Part shown: positions 12,108 through 23,037 of the stretch, piece after piece
Numbering within the stretch: position 1 is the stretch's first letter
How the letters are laid out: the number at the start of each line of letters is the position of its first letter
Assembly (NCBI GenBank): GCA_928212115.1
Contig: CAKMRJ010002223.1
Coordinates: 312,847,759-312,911,758 of the forward strand
DNA length: 64,000 nucleotides
Origin: Lactuca virosa
Lineage: Eukaryota; Streptophyta; Magnoliopsida; Asterales; Asteraceae
Direction of reading: 5' to 3'
Made by a program: the position numbers and the translations under genes
Notes under the pieces: generated by a model
What the model was told of the DNA's origin: nothing
Databases searched by the model: none
What the model saw: the letters and a program-made list of their open reading frames with translations, nothing else

Positions 12108-12406
12108 GAGCATCGGGCATGGGAAACACCCATACCCATCCACAACGCAGCCATATCATTATCTTCTCTCCACAACGAGATTAGAAGATGGTGTTCCATG
12201 TTATACCGCCATTAATGTGAAGAAAAGCAGAGGAAGAAAAAAGAAAGCAGAGGAAGAAAGAAGAAGAAGACGTCGTTGCTCTAGGTTGTTGTTACCACGA
12301 GAAACAACAAAACGAGCAAACAGGGCAATGTGCCTCACGTTAAGACGACGTTATGAGCCCTCCACGTAGGCAATAACGGCGTGGAGGGTACCCATACCGT
12401 ATACTC
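12108..12406. mobile_element. Tourist/PIF-Harbinger-like MITE
   Basis: This 299-bp non-coding element has imperfect terminal inverted repeats. The left end is GAGCATCGGGCATGGGAAAC and the inverted right end is GAGTATACGGTATGGGTACC, about 15 of 20 matching. It is flanked by TTA trinucleotides (12105-12107 and 12407-12409), the duplication expected of PIF/Harbinger elements. The interior contains a GAAGAA-rich tract. There is no transposase. Confidence 0.65.
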
Positions 12407-13142
12407 TTAGGTTTTCCTCTTTATCATAAGTGTTGAAGATGAATTGTAGAAAGTTCCTAAGTTCACAACCTCATAAAATAACAAATTCAAAAATGAATTG
12501 CGGGTTGAAATTTACTAACTTCACAACCTCATAAAATAACAAATTGAAACGAATTGCAAACATCATATTTATCTCCCTTTAGATAAACAAGTAAATTTAA
12601 AGCTAAAGTACTAACAATAACAACTATACATAAAAGCAATAATTTAAGAAAATTATAACAACCTAATTTTGATATAAAATACATCTATTTAAAATATCAA
12701 TAATAATTTGAATTCAAAAATGACTAACATAACAGATGAAATCATAATTGTGAGGTGCGAATTTAATTTAATGAGATTATAAAAGAAGATTTAAATCCAA
12801 TCTTTATTTTTTATTTTATTTTAAACTTTCACTAAAAGCAAATAACAAGAATATTAAAAGTAATTTGTTCGATTCAAAAATCATACACATAGTCTTTCAA
12901 AACAAAATAAAAACTTACAATAAAATGCTTAAACTCATAATCAATGTAAATAATTTGTTTGATGATGTAATCCTAAAAATAATGTAAAATTCACTTAGAA
13001 ATATTTGGAAAAATAGTCTAATATGAAAATTTTGAGACAATACAATGAACATAACATAGAAATAAACATTTGACTTTTTTTAAGAAATGAAAAAATGAAA
13101 AAATATAGAAAAGAACGAAAACACTTTAATACTTTTTCTCAT
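12407..13142. other. AT-rich spacer with a 58-bp duplication
   Basis: A segment starting 'ttcacaacctcataaaataa' is repeated at 12462 and 12520, a tandem duplication of about 58 bp with divergence. The rest is AT-rich DNA without recognisable genes. Confidence 0.6.
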
Positions 13143-13690
13143 GGTTGTTAAGATCTCGATCTTGGTCTTAATATCTTACGATTTTAAGATCCTATAAGCC
13201 AATAACGATCCCGATCTCAATAGGATCTATCTGAAGCAAGATTTATAGTGAGATCTGAAGATCCCAACTACAATCTTAAGATCTTAACACGATCCGATCC
13301 CACCTCTCGAGGTTTATTATATAGTCGAGCCTCAACAATTCATCTATTCAACTTGAAATCGAGAATCACAAGTTTCAAGAAGTCTCATATAATTTCATCG
13401 ATTCATTTCAAATTAGGCCGGTCACACTCATGATATTCCTTTTATGATGATAATTATCTTGTTTCTTTTTACAATTAAGATGTTTTCTTCCTAATTTTTA
13501 GGGTTTGAAACAACAAAAGTTATGATTCATGTTTGAAAAGTTAAAGTTAACTCCATATAGACGTCTTAATCAACATCAAACTATAATATATATTGCGCAC
13601 CCAATATCTTTCACGTAAATTTGAATATGAGTTAATCTTGTTTGGATCTTAAGATTCAGATTCGATCTTACCATCATGATCTTGATAGCC
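13143..13690. mobile_element. Possible MITE with GATCTTAAGATC-rich ends
   Basis: The left end GGTTGTTAAGATC and the inverted right end GGCTATCAAGATC match at 10 of 13 positions. Both ends carry repeated AAGATC/GATCTT words. The 548-bp length and lack of coding fit a non-autonomous DNA transposon. I could not identify a target-site duplication, so the class is uncertain. Confidence 0.4.
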
Positions 13691-14060
13691 TTTGTTTTTT
13701 TAACAAGAAAATACACTCTTTAACACATAAAAAAAAGATATAAAAAATTTCTTATCATTATCATTATTAACTTGAATGACTTAAAAAAACAATTTTTTAT
13801 TTATCACCGTGACATACTAAACTGATGGCGATGATTTTTTTTTTTTTTTCCAAAATAAGGTTGAATTTAATAAAAATAAAAGAAATAAAATAACAGTAAA
13901 AATAAATATGATGGGTTATATGTAATTAGTTTATTCCAAATAAAATTACTCAGAAAAATTTCTTTATAATATTGAGAATTTGTGAGGCATCGCTTTGTTT
14001 ACCCCAATGGAATGATAGCAAAGTCTTTTGACTTCTTGCAGGTTGAAGGTCTCGGCGAAT

Positions 14061-14092
<32 letters not shown>

Positions 14093-14891
14093 GACACTTC
14101 ACATGTTCATGCAGACAAACCGAGACCCACATCAAAACAATCATCCCTACTGCCCACATGGAAGTGTGAACAAAGACATTTGCTAATACGTTGGATTGTT
14201 GTTGTATTAACCCTTGTTTATTTATTACTCCGTACATCCTCCATGAAACCTCCTTTCAATACTATAACTAACCCACCACACTTTTACCATCTACATTCAC
14301 ATATCTCTGTCGAATCCTTAAGAAATCAACAACACTTATCTGGAAACTTTGTTCTTTTGTGCTGTAAAACTATTTGATTTTTCAACATTTATAAACAAGA
14401 TTACGGAGCAGGAGTATCTTAAGAAACCCCCAAAAGACGAAGCTCTTTGGGTACTGTGCTTTTGTTCGCATTAGCAAAACTTTGTTGTTCTTTGGTGGGT
14501 AATGGTGGAAAGTTATTGGATCTGAAGTCTGTTTAGCTGGGTTGTAAGGTTCTTTAGGCCACATTTTATGGAACCTTATCTTGATTTCTGATTTATGAGA
14601 TATGTTTCGAGATTGCGGGAATAAAGGGTAATGAATCAGTTGTAAATCTATGAGATAGAGAGCGAGAAATTTTGAAATTAGGGTTTGGATTTCTTTTGTT
14701 GCCTTCCAACTGTTTGTGGTTTTGTCTGAGAGAAACCCAGAAAAAAGTTGACTTTTGGCTTTCAGTGATTGATGATCTTCTCATCATCCTAATTGATCGT
14801 TGCTTGAAGTTTCTTGGTATGCTGCAAAGCTTATAAACATTGAGATTATTTGTTAGATCATCTTGCTGAGAAGCTCAAGTAAAGCATAAAA
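13691..14891 (+). promoter_or_regulatory. Upstream region and probable 5' UTR of LONGIFOLIA-like gene
   Basis: No conserved protein is encoded. There is a CT microsatellite at about 14067-14094, often found in plant 5' leaders. The 500 bp before the ATG contain several short upstream ATGs. I cannot place the transcription start. A leader intron is possible, as a TTGCAG acceptor-like site lies at 14036-14041. Confidence 0.4.
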
Positions 14892-17800
14892 ATGGCTGCA
14901 AAGCTTTTGCATTCACTAGCAGATGACAACCCAGATCTGCAAAAGCAAATAGGATGTATGACCGGTGTCTTTCACATCTTTGATCGCCACCATATTGTTC
15001 CCGGAAGACGCTTTCCCGGCCACAGCCCTAAGAGATTCCCTCCTGGTAATCCTCCTCTTATATAAATTCTTCTTATTACGTTTATAATCGAACAACATGC
15101 TGGTGATAGTCATGTTAAAGATTAAAAGCTAAGAAATTTTATCGATCTCAAAGAAGATAAACAAATGAATCGATTTCTTCAAAATCTATAGCATCAATCG
15201 TGAAACTTGTGTATCTTCGTTATCGTTTTCATGTTGAGATCTCCAAAGTGTTTATCTATCATGTCATGTCTCTAAACATCATACTTTATGCAGGTTCCCC
15301 GCAGTTCGACAATGGAACCACTGAAAGCGAGTCAAGTAACTCATACCAGAGACCATACATTTCGGTATATTATCGTCTTTTCTTTATTTTTCCATTAAAA
15401 TTTGTTAATAATTTCTACATCTTTGTATAAACTAAAGTCCAATAATGAATAATCACACTTGTTACTTCAGGAAAAACATTCAAACAAGACTGTACAAGAC
15501 AAACACAGGGCATCAACCGAATCATCACGAGACTCTTTCTCATCAATGTCTCGATCATCTTCTTTCTCTTCTATAGACTGCAACATCAATCGTACTACAA
15601 CAACACATCAAGAACCAGATCAGATCGTGTTCCCAGAAACCCCTTCAAGAGACACCCCAAGGCCCCAATCGTGTGGGTCCCGTCAGAGTGTTGACCTTCG
15701 GGACGTGGTCAAAGACTCCATGTACAGATCACAAACACCTGAACATAACTATCGAGAATTTCAAGAACCAAATTGGTATTACAATGAACCTAGAGAACTT
15801 TCAAGATCAAAATCTTATCAATTTAGAGATGGGTCTAGTTATCCAGTACCCAAAGATTGTCCCCGGTTTTCTTATGATGGAAGGGAAACAAATCGTTTAT
15901 TGTTTCAATCAAAAACCATGAATTCAAATTCAAAGCAAGTGGAAGATCTTCCAAGACTTTCTTTAGATAGTAGAGAGAGTTCAACACGTAGTCTCAATAC
16001 AGTTTCAAGAAACCCAACACCTAGTGTTGTAGCCAAGTTGATGGGCTTGGATACTTTGCCTGATTCCGGTTCCGGTTCTGGTTCCGGTTCCACCAAAGAA
16101 TTGGGCTTGGGCCCGATTAGAACAACCCCAGTTGAGTCTTTAAAAGGAAGTGATCATTTCGGGCCTATAAAAATGCAAAATTTTTCAAGAAACACATTGA
16201 AAGAACCAACATCACCATTATGGAAGAATGCTGACATGAAACCGAGTTCAAGATTCCCGATGGAACCGGCTCCATGGAAGCAACGAGATGGTGGGGCCCG
16301 GAGTCCTCAGAGGCCCGGTTCTCGTGTGATGAAATCACCAACCAAGATTCAGAGCCCTTACTCTTCTGTTTATGGTGAAGTTGATAAAAGATTGAAAGAT
16401 CTTCAGTTTACACAATCGGGAAAGGATCTGAGAGCTCTTAAGCAGATTCTAGAAGCAATGCAGTCAATGGAATCACGGAAAGAAGGAAATCAGTCGATGG
16501 AATCCCGGAAAGAAGGAACACAAGTTATGGTGAAACGACATTCTGTTTCCAATTCCACTCAGAATGAAAGATTTTCAGATCGTGGAAGATCTCATTCTCA
16601 TCAAAACCCTTATGATTCCCCCATTGTGATCATGAAACCAGGAAAGCTTGTTGAAAGATCTGGTATGCATGTTGCAGAATTCCCCATTAGTATTCCTAAA
16701 ACTACAAGAAGAGAGAATGGTGGTGGAAGACATACAATTACAAATACAAAGACTCCAACAAAACAACAAAATTTGGTGAAAGAAAACGCGACAAATTCCG
16801 GGAAGATTTCCGGGTCTATCAGCCCGAGGTTACAACAGAAAAGGGCTGAGTTAGAGCGGCGATCTCGGCCGCCAACACCTCCGGTGGCGGATTCCGGTAA
16901 GTTAAAGAAACAGTTGACCAGACAGCTGTCGGATACTACTTCACCTGGTGGAAGAAGGAGGCCGAAATATTCAAACATTCAACAAAGTGATGATCAGTAC
17001 CATGGTCAAATGTCTCAAGAAGTGGTCAACACTCCTGAATTTTCTCAACAAATTGATAACATGCAGAGTCCTAGCTCAATACAAGAGGTGGGTTCTTGTT
17101 ATCTACTATTATTATTATTATTATTACATTTATTAAACTTGAAAATATCTGATTTTTACGTTTTTCTTTTGTTATTTCTAGAAATCGAGTTTGATCCAGA
17201 GGGAGGATGAATCACATGATCCAGAATATCCAAGTCCGGTTTCTGTTCTTGATGATGCTGTTTATATGGATGATTCTCCTTCTCCTGTCAAACATATGCT
17301 CAAGACTTTGAAAGGTAATTCCCTTAAGCCATTTTTTTTGTTGTCTTAATCCAGCTATGATTTCATGAACTAACTCTAGCTTCAAATTCTCACAGATGAT
17401 GCTACTACTCAAGCACCTAATGAGAAGTTCATGAAGAATAAATGGGAACAACAACCGGACAATAATACCCTTCCAGACATAATATGTTCTTCAGGTATTA
17501 GTATCACATCCCAAATAAACCGAAAAAAGCTACAAAACATCGAACACTTGGTTCAAAAACTCACAAGGCTGAATTCAAGTCATGATGAAGCACACACAGA
17601 TTACATTGCATCTTTATGTGAAAACACAAAGCCTGATGACAGATACATCTCAGAGATCTTGTTAGCTTCTGGGCTCCTTCTAAGAGACCTCAAAACTTTC
17701 CAGTTTCACTCTTCTGGACACCCGATTAACCCCGAGTTATTTCTAGTATTGGAACAAACCAAATTTAGCAATCTACCAAAAGACAATTGTACCCCGGAAA

Positions 17801-18219
17801 AGCTTCTCAAAAAGGAAAAACTCCATAGGAAGCTTATCTTTGATACTGTGAATGAAGTTCTTACAGGGAAATTCGGGTTGTTAGTTCCTTGTGCTTCTTT
17901 TAAGATTGTGAAGAAGACATTGAATGCTCAGAAGCTTTTGAGGGATTTGTGTTTGGAGATAGAAGAGTTGCAGGTGAGAAAGAAGAGAGAAGATGTGAGT
18001 TTGGAGGAGGAAGATGATGGTTTTAAGAGTATTATGTGGGAGGAGGTGTTGAATAAGGCAGAAAGTTGGACAGATTATGATGGTGAATTGCCTGTTATTG
18101 CTTTGGAAGTTGAAAGATTGATTTTTAAGGATTTGGTGAATGAAGTTGTTTTGGGGGAGGCTGCTGATGGTAGAAGAATAAAGCCTGGAAGACGTTGCAG
18201 ACAGTTGTTTTCAAAGTAG
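14892..18219 (+). CDS. LNG: LONGIFOLIA/TRM1-2-like protein (five exons)
   Basis: This is the only intact host gene in the window. I predict coding exons at 14892-15045, 15294-15364, 15471-17087, 17182-17314 and 17396-18219. All introns are GT-AG (248, 106, 94 and 81 bp) and phases join in frame, giving 932 residues, close to Arabidopsis LNG1. The N-terminus MAAKLLHSLADDNPDLQKQI is typical of the family. A VVAKLMGL motif lies near residues 261-268, the middle is Ser/Arg/Pro-rich and disordered, and a DUF4378-type region covers roughly residues 740-925, ending GRRCRQLFSK. In Arabidopsis LNG/TRM proteins associate with microtubules and promote lengthwise cell expansion; function here is by homology. 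A short internal duplication (SMESRKEG twice) lies near 16470-16515. The start is chosen because exon 1 carries the conserved N-terminus and an in-frame ATG. Ty3 element C begins about 380 bp past the stop. Confidence 0.9.
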
Positions 18220-18600
18220 TGGGTTTTTATTTTTATTTTTATTTTTATTTAAAAATATTGTATACCCTGTTGTTGAAATTTCGGTTTCTTTTTGGGTTTT
18301 GTTTTAAGATACTTTCTTGATTATATATATATTCTACTTGTTGGTTTTTATTTTTTTGTATGTAAAAGTGTAAGAATATATGCTCTGCGTAAGTGAAAAG
18401 GGGTATGAGTGTATGACACCCTTGTATCAATTTGAAGGCAAATAACATTTATCTACATGATTTCGTAGGTTGACGATGTTTTTTATACTGTTTCACAACA
18501 AATAAGTGATTGGTTAATTCATGTCCGGGTTATACTGATGTTTGGTTCATATTTTCTAGGGATGACAATTCTCGACACAACCCGCGACACGACAATTCTT
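18220..18600 (+). other. 3' flank of LONGIFOLIA-like gene
   Basis: A T-rich (ATTTTT)n tract follows the stop and is probably 3' UTR. From about 18560 the sequence changes to repeat-like DNA at the edge of element C. No gene is seen. Confidence 0.5.
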
Positions 18601-18982
18601 GTTTGATGAAGGGCTTAGGGTAGGATTAGGTATTCGAAAGTCTATAGGGTCCAACGTTATGTATGACTAGCATACATGAGTGCTGCAGGGTTGGTGGAAG
18701 TTTCATGGATGAGTTATGCGGGGTCAGTCGGCTAGTTATGAGATATTTATCCTTCCTCTAGGGGTAGGATTGAGCGATCACCTATGCATATGTATATTGT
18801 TAGGGCGTTGTGATGATACTTAAGACAAATATGGGTAGGTGTGGAAGGTAGTATGGACCCGTACTACTGAAAGCACAAGACCCATACGCGTAGCAAGGAA
18901 GTCACAACCCCTAGGGTTTTGTAGGGAGTTGGTTCCCCCTTATTATATGGAATATCTGATATCTCCCTGGTATATTTTCAGA
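18601..18982 (+). mobile_element. Element C: 5'-truncated leader
   Basis: The leader resembles those of D and A around 'ggaaggtagtat...ctgaaagcac' but has no LTR or primer site upstream, so the 5' end is lost. A splice-acceptor-like TATTTTCAG ends at 18981, one base before the gag ATG. Confidence 0.5.
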
Positions 18983-20227
18983 ATGGTGGTTACAGAGCGA
19001 TTTGTGACCGAATCCGGATCAGGATCAGGGGATGGCAGTCAGGGTACATCAGCAGAGCCCGAGACTATCAGCTAGATGAGGCCAGACGAGATGGACGCCC
19101 AGATTCGGGAGATCCTGTATGATGAGGTTGCTACGTTGTTCCGGGCTCAGTTGCCGGAGATGTTTGGGTCTATTAAGACCACCATGGTGGAGTGCTTTGA
19201 TGAGCGATATGCAGCCATCACCGAGACAGCTGCCGCTGCAGCATCCGCAGCCGTAGTCGCTGCAGGCAGTGGGACCAGTCAGGCTTTCCAGTACCGGGAC
19301 TTCGATAACATGAAGCCCCCGAATTTTGATGGACTCAGGACCCTATCATAGCCACGAGGTGGCTATATAACGTGGAGGGATGCTTCTTCACATGTTCATG
19401 TCCTACTGACCAGAAGGTCAGATGTGCCCTGAACCTGCTGAGGTCCTGGGCAAAGGACTGGTGGAGGTTGATGTCAGGGTCGTATGCTGATGAGCAGAGA
19501 GTTGCGGTTACTTGGGAGCAGTTCAGGGATATGTTCCGCGCTCGCTACATTCCACGGGTTAAGCGAGAGTGGCTGGCTAAGGAGTTTTTGGATTTGAGAC
19601 AGGATGCTGATACGGTGACAGAGATCACCCATATGTTCACCGAGAGGGCGATGTTTTTCCCGGAGTTTGCTTCCGAGCAGGCTCAGATGACACGTTATCT
19701 GAGCATGCTCAAGACCGACATCCGTCAGTTTGTTGCTACCCAGCGTTGTGATACACTGCTGGAATTACAGGAGGCCGCTAGGCGGCGTGAGCTTGAGATC
19801 GAGTTACAGTTACGGGAGCAGAGGAAGGCCCCGACGCAGTCACAGCCGACGCCAAAGCGGTCTAAGACCGCTGATTCTAGGTCTGGAGGCCAACATGGCC
19901 TTACTTGTGGCAAGTGCGGGAAGGGTCACTCGGGGGTTTGTAGATCTGGTAGTGCGTGCCTCAAATGCGGCAATGAGGGGCACTTTGCGAGGGATTGCCG
20001 CCAGCCAGTCCCGATTCAGGATATGAGGATATGCTACCACTTCCATCAGGTTGGTCACGTGAAGACCAACTGTCCACAGCTTGCTGCCAGGCCGGCGCAG
20101 GCTCCAGCGCCGGCTACACTGAGGATTACTGACGGGAGTCAGGGTAGAGCAGGGCCCCCGAGGGCTCAGGGACGCGCCTTCCTACTTATAGTCGAGGAGG
20201 CCAGGGCAACACCTGATGTGGTTGCTG
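18983..20227 (+). pseudogene. Element C gag pseudogene (Ty3)
   Basis: Gag begins MVVTERFVTESG. A TAG at 19073-19075 and a frameshift near 19330-19345 break the N-terminal part; the rest is open from about 19372. The capsid region (roughly 19372-19850) has the Ty3 retrotransposon gag pattern, including SWAKDWW, YIPRVKREWLAKEF and FPEFASEQAQMTRYLSML. It is followed by a Lys/Arg-rich linker and a zinc knuckle CLKCGNEGHFARDC. A second knuckle is degenerate (CYHFHQVGHVKTNC has Phe for the second Cys). The frame runs into a predicted 67-bp intron at 20228; if unspliced it ends at 20337 after a hydrophobic tail. Confidence 0.8.
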
Positions 20228-20294
20228 GTATGTTTCTATCTTTTATCTTACTGATTATAATTGTTTTATGCTTATATGTGCCTTACCATGTTAG
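20228..20294 (+). other. Predicted 67-bp gag-pro intron of element C
   Basis: The donor is G|GTATGTTTCT and the acceptor ATGTTAG|GTAC, with a branch-point-like CTGAT inside. Removal joins VVAG to TFLVNS and restores the usual Ty3 junction leading into the protease motif LFDSGAS. The length is not a multiple of three, so without splicing protease is out of frame. A1 and A2 have an intron of the same length at the same place. Confidence 0.6.
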
Positions 20295-20940
20295 GTACAT
20301 TCTTAGTGAACTCATTGCCTGCTTTGGTGTTATTTGACTCCGGGGCGAGTCGGTCATTTGTCTCTCAATCGTTCAGTAAGGAGTTCGGTTTGCCCGTAGG
20401 AGAGCTAGAGTGTCCGTTGCGAGTCTTCATCACCAACGAACACGGGATTTCTGCTTCTTCAGTTTATCGAGGCTACGTTTTGGAGATCTTCAGGGTGTCC
20501 TTCCCGATTGATTTGATTCTGATTCCCATGGGGGAAGTTTGTGTGATAGTGGGTATGGACTGGCTGAGTCGATTCGGTGCCATGATCGACTGTGAGGGTC
20601 AGCGTATGGTAGTTCGAACCTCAAGTGGGGGATAACTGGTTATCTTCGGCGAGGGCACCAGAGTGGGTTCAGGATTTTGCTCAGTTGCCAGGGCTCGGCA
20701 GTATATTCAGCACGAATGTGCGGGTTACCTAGCGTATGTGGTGGATACGCGGGTCAGGGATCAGGTTTCGGTTTCGGACGTTCCGATTGTCAGGGAGTTC
20801 GCTGACGTGTTTCCGGAGGAGTTCCCCGGAGTGCCTCTGGAGAGGCAGGTCGCGTTCAGGATCGACCTTGCACCAGGTGCGGCCCCTATCGCCAAGGCGC
20901 CGTACCGATTAGCACCACCTGAGATGCAGGAGCTGTCGAC
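20295..20940 (+). pseudogene. Element C protease and start of reverse transcriptase
   Basis: The aspartic protease active site is LFDSGASRSFVS, followed by IVGMDWLSRFGA. The frame stops at 20635 and resumes at 20663 after a small shift. It then carries the protease-RT linker DVFPEEFPGVPLERQ and the RT N-terminus APYRLAPPEMQEL. Element E is inserted in the next codons, and RT continues at 28898. Confidence 0.8.
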
Positions 20941-21801
20941 TGTTGGATTAGGTGTCTAAGCCCATAACTATAATTGGTATGTACTTGAATTGATAGCAGC
21001 ACAGTCCTTTTGGGTTGCCCTCAACCTAGCAACTGGATAAGGAAATTATGAAAGGAGAGATATTAATTTATAAGATTAATAAATTAATATATATATAAAT
21101 GATTTATTAATATGTTATTGGATTAATATATTAATTAGAAATCATTATGTTTAATTAATTGTTAGTCAGAAATTAATCAGAATTGATTTTGGGGTTAAAA
21201 GAATTAATTATAAGGTGCAGGGACTAGTTTGCAATTATCTAATAGTTGAGTGGAAGGCTCTAGAACCCCCTTGGAAGAGGGTGGACGAAATCTTTAGGGG
21301 AAACCCTAATAATTTCGTCCATAGGGGCTTGGATAAGGCCCTTGGGTTTGCTTAGGCCCTAAGCAAAGGATAACTAGGGTTTCCCTTAAACCCTAGATCC
21401 CTCAGCTATATAAGGAGCCTCCTGGTTCATGTTTTTGGACACTCTTTCTTTTGAAGAAACCCTAAGGCCGAGATTTGCATACTCCCTCTCCCCTCTCTCT
21501 TCTACTTTCCTTCTTGCTAGTTTGGGTGTGATTCCATTAGAGGCATTACACTTGTGGTGCTAAAGCTTCCAAGAAGATCAAGATCAAGATCAAGGGAATA
21601 TCAATTGTTTGCTATAACAATTGAAAGGTATGTAAACCCTAAACCCTAGTTTGTTAATTTCGAAATTAGCCTCTCTCCTCTAGGGTTCTTGTTTTGCAAT
21701 TCAAAGTTGTATGTTCAATAGTTAAAACATAGATCCAAAGTAGGTTGCATGTGAACTTAGGAATTGTTTTCTAGTTTATTTGTTGTACCTAAATCCCATC
21801 A
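20941..21801 (+). mobile_element. Element E 5' LTR
   Basis: It starts TGTTGGATTAGG and ends CCCATCA. A TATATAA box lies at 21407-21413. Telo-box words (AAACCCTA) occur at 21388 and 21635. The donor AAAG|GTATGT (intron starts 21628) lies 174 bp before the LTR end. The first-exon block 'ccattagaggca' is shared with the G and F LTRs. Confidence 0.9.
21407..21413 (+). promoter_or_regulatory. TATA box of element E
   Basis: TATATAA lies inside the 5' LTR about 220 bp upstream of the predicted splice donor. The G and F LTRs have matching boxes at 8968-8974 and 60889-60895. Confidence 0.7.
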
Positions 21802-21802
21802 G

Positions 21803-21815
21803 TGGTATCAGAGCC
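21803..21815 (+). other. Element E primer-binding site (tRNA-iMet)
   Basis: TGGTATCAGAGCC, complementary to the 3' end of initiator tRNA-Met, lies one base after the LTR. Confidence 0.95.
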
Positions 21816-22372
21816 ATTGTTGTTTTAAATTGAATTGCTACAATTGTTGAATTGCAAATTAGGGTTTATAGCTATTAAACCCTAAAGGCCAATTTTTCGA
21901 TTTCTAGGGTTTTGGATCAAAGGGTTTTTTCGAAAACCCTAGCCTCCAAAGAACCCTAATCGAAATTAGGGTTAGGGTTTTGAAAACCCTAGCCTCCTCC
22001 CTTATGAATTTCGAAATATGCTAAGAGGATAACTAGGGTTTCTTGTTTTTGGATAATTGTTACTTAATTAGATTAATTGGATAATTATCCTTACCCTAAT
22101 TTTCGAAATTTAGAGGGATAAGGATTAGGATTAAATTAATTGATTAATTTAATTAGATAATCCTTACAAGATAATAATAATTTGATTAATAGTTAATTAA
22201 AAGATAAATATTAAATCTAGTTAATTGGTTTATTTAAATTTAAATTTAATAGTTTGAATTTCGAAATTTGTATAAACCCTTGAAGTTTTAAAATGTTTTA
22301 AAACACACCCTATATATGTATTATGATTAAAAGTTTAATATTATACATGTATAAGAATATGGTCAGTCAAAT

Positions 22373-23037
22373 CGCTAGTATGCCTCATTCACGAAGCTAA
22401 TCTATAAGGGGGGTATAAGGAAACTGCCTATAAAATGGTAGTTGAATGGGTGTCCACTCTCACCCACCGCTTCCTTGATTAGTGGAGGGTCGTTAGCAGA
22501 ACGGATTTGATAGGACAACTACTTCTCATTAAAAGTATAATGATATTAAAGAAAGTACTAGAACATTATTTTCAAAATCCCAACTCTAGTTACTTTAGGA
22601 AAAATGTGAAAAGTATGTTAATCCATGAAATTGCACATTGTGCTTTATTGGTCGTTAGTGGAGCGTGTGTGGTTAACCAGCACACTAAAAGGCACCAATA
22701 AAGAGTAGTAATGGGTATCTCATTATAGTCATTTTGATGGAGCGTGTGTGGTTACCAGCACATCAATAGTTAATGATAAAGACAATGAGGTTACCAAGCA
22801 CATTTGCATGGTTATTCACATCTTGTTTGTGATCCTCGGCATCCCAGTCACAAATAGAAGAGCATAATCTGAGATCAAAACATGCCATTGAATAGTTTCA
22901 ATGTATCTCAAAAGAATTAGGAATTTCACTTCGTTTGTTTCGTCTAATGGTGGAATTGGTGAATCGTCATTCACCTACCTTTATGAAATTTGCACTTGGA
23001 TCTCGGCATCCCATTTCTAAGTTGTGAATCTTCATAG
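22373..23037 (+). ncRNA. Conserved structured leader of element E
   Basis: This non-coding segment is conserved with element F (62034-62714) although the two families differ elsewhere. It contains a 'ctataaggggggtataagg' word. A near-palindrome with core GGTTAACC between GTGTG and CACAC lies at 22665-22685, with a weaker second copy near 22744-22763. Hairpin 1 (22825-22833 with 22847-22855) and hairpin 2 (22982-23000 with 23016-23036, two bulges) both display CTCGGCATCCC in the loop. I propose a genomic-RNA packaging or dimerisation role; this is inference. Confidence 0.5.

Noticed and set aside
11743..12159. 138-residue open frame with IYIYIY and CVCVCV
   Set aside because: It is produced by the TA/CA microsatellite and part of a MITE.
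13982..14377. 131-residue open frame upstream of the LONGIFOLIA-like gene
   Set aside because: It spans a CT microsatellite, has no recognisable domain, and lies in the probable promoter or 5' UTR.
15905..16978. Open frames on the - strand within the LONGIFOLIA-like gene
   Set aside because: They are shadows of the large third exon.
21628..21660. Telomeric repeat tract
   Set aside because: Only two AAACCCT units are present; this is a telo-box motif, not telomere.
22507..22701. 64-residue open frame in the E leader
   Set aside because: It lies in the conserved non-coding leader, is not open in F, and covers the palindrome.
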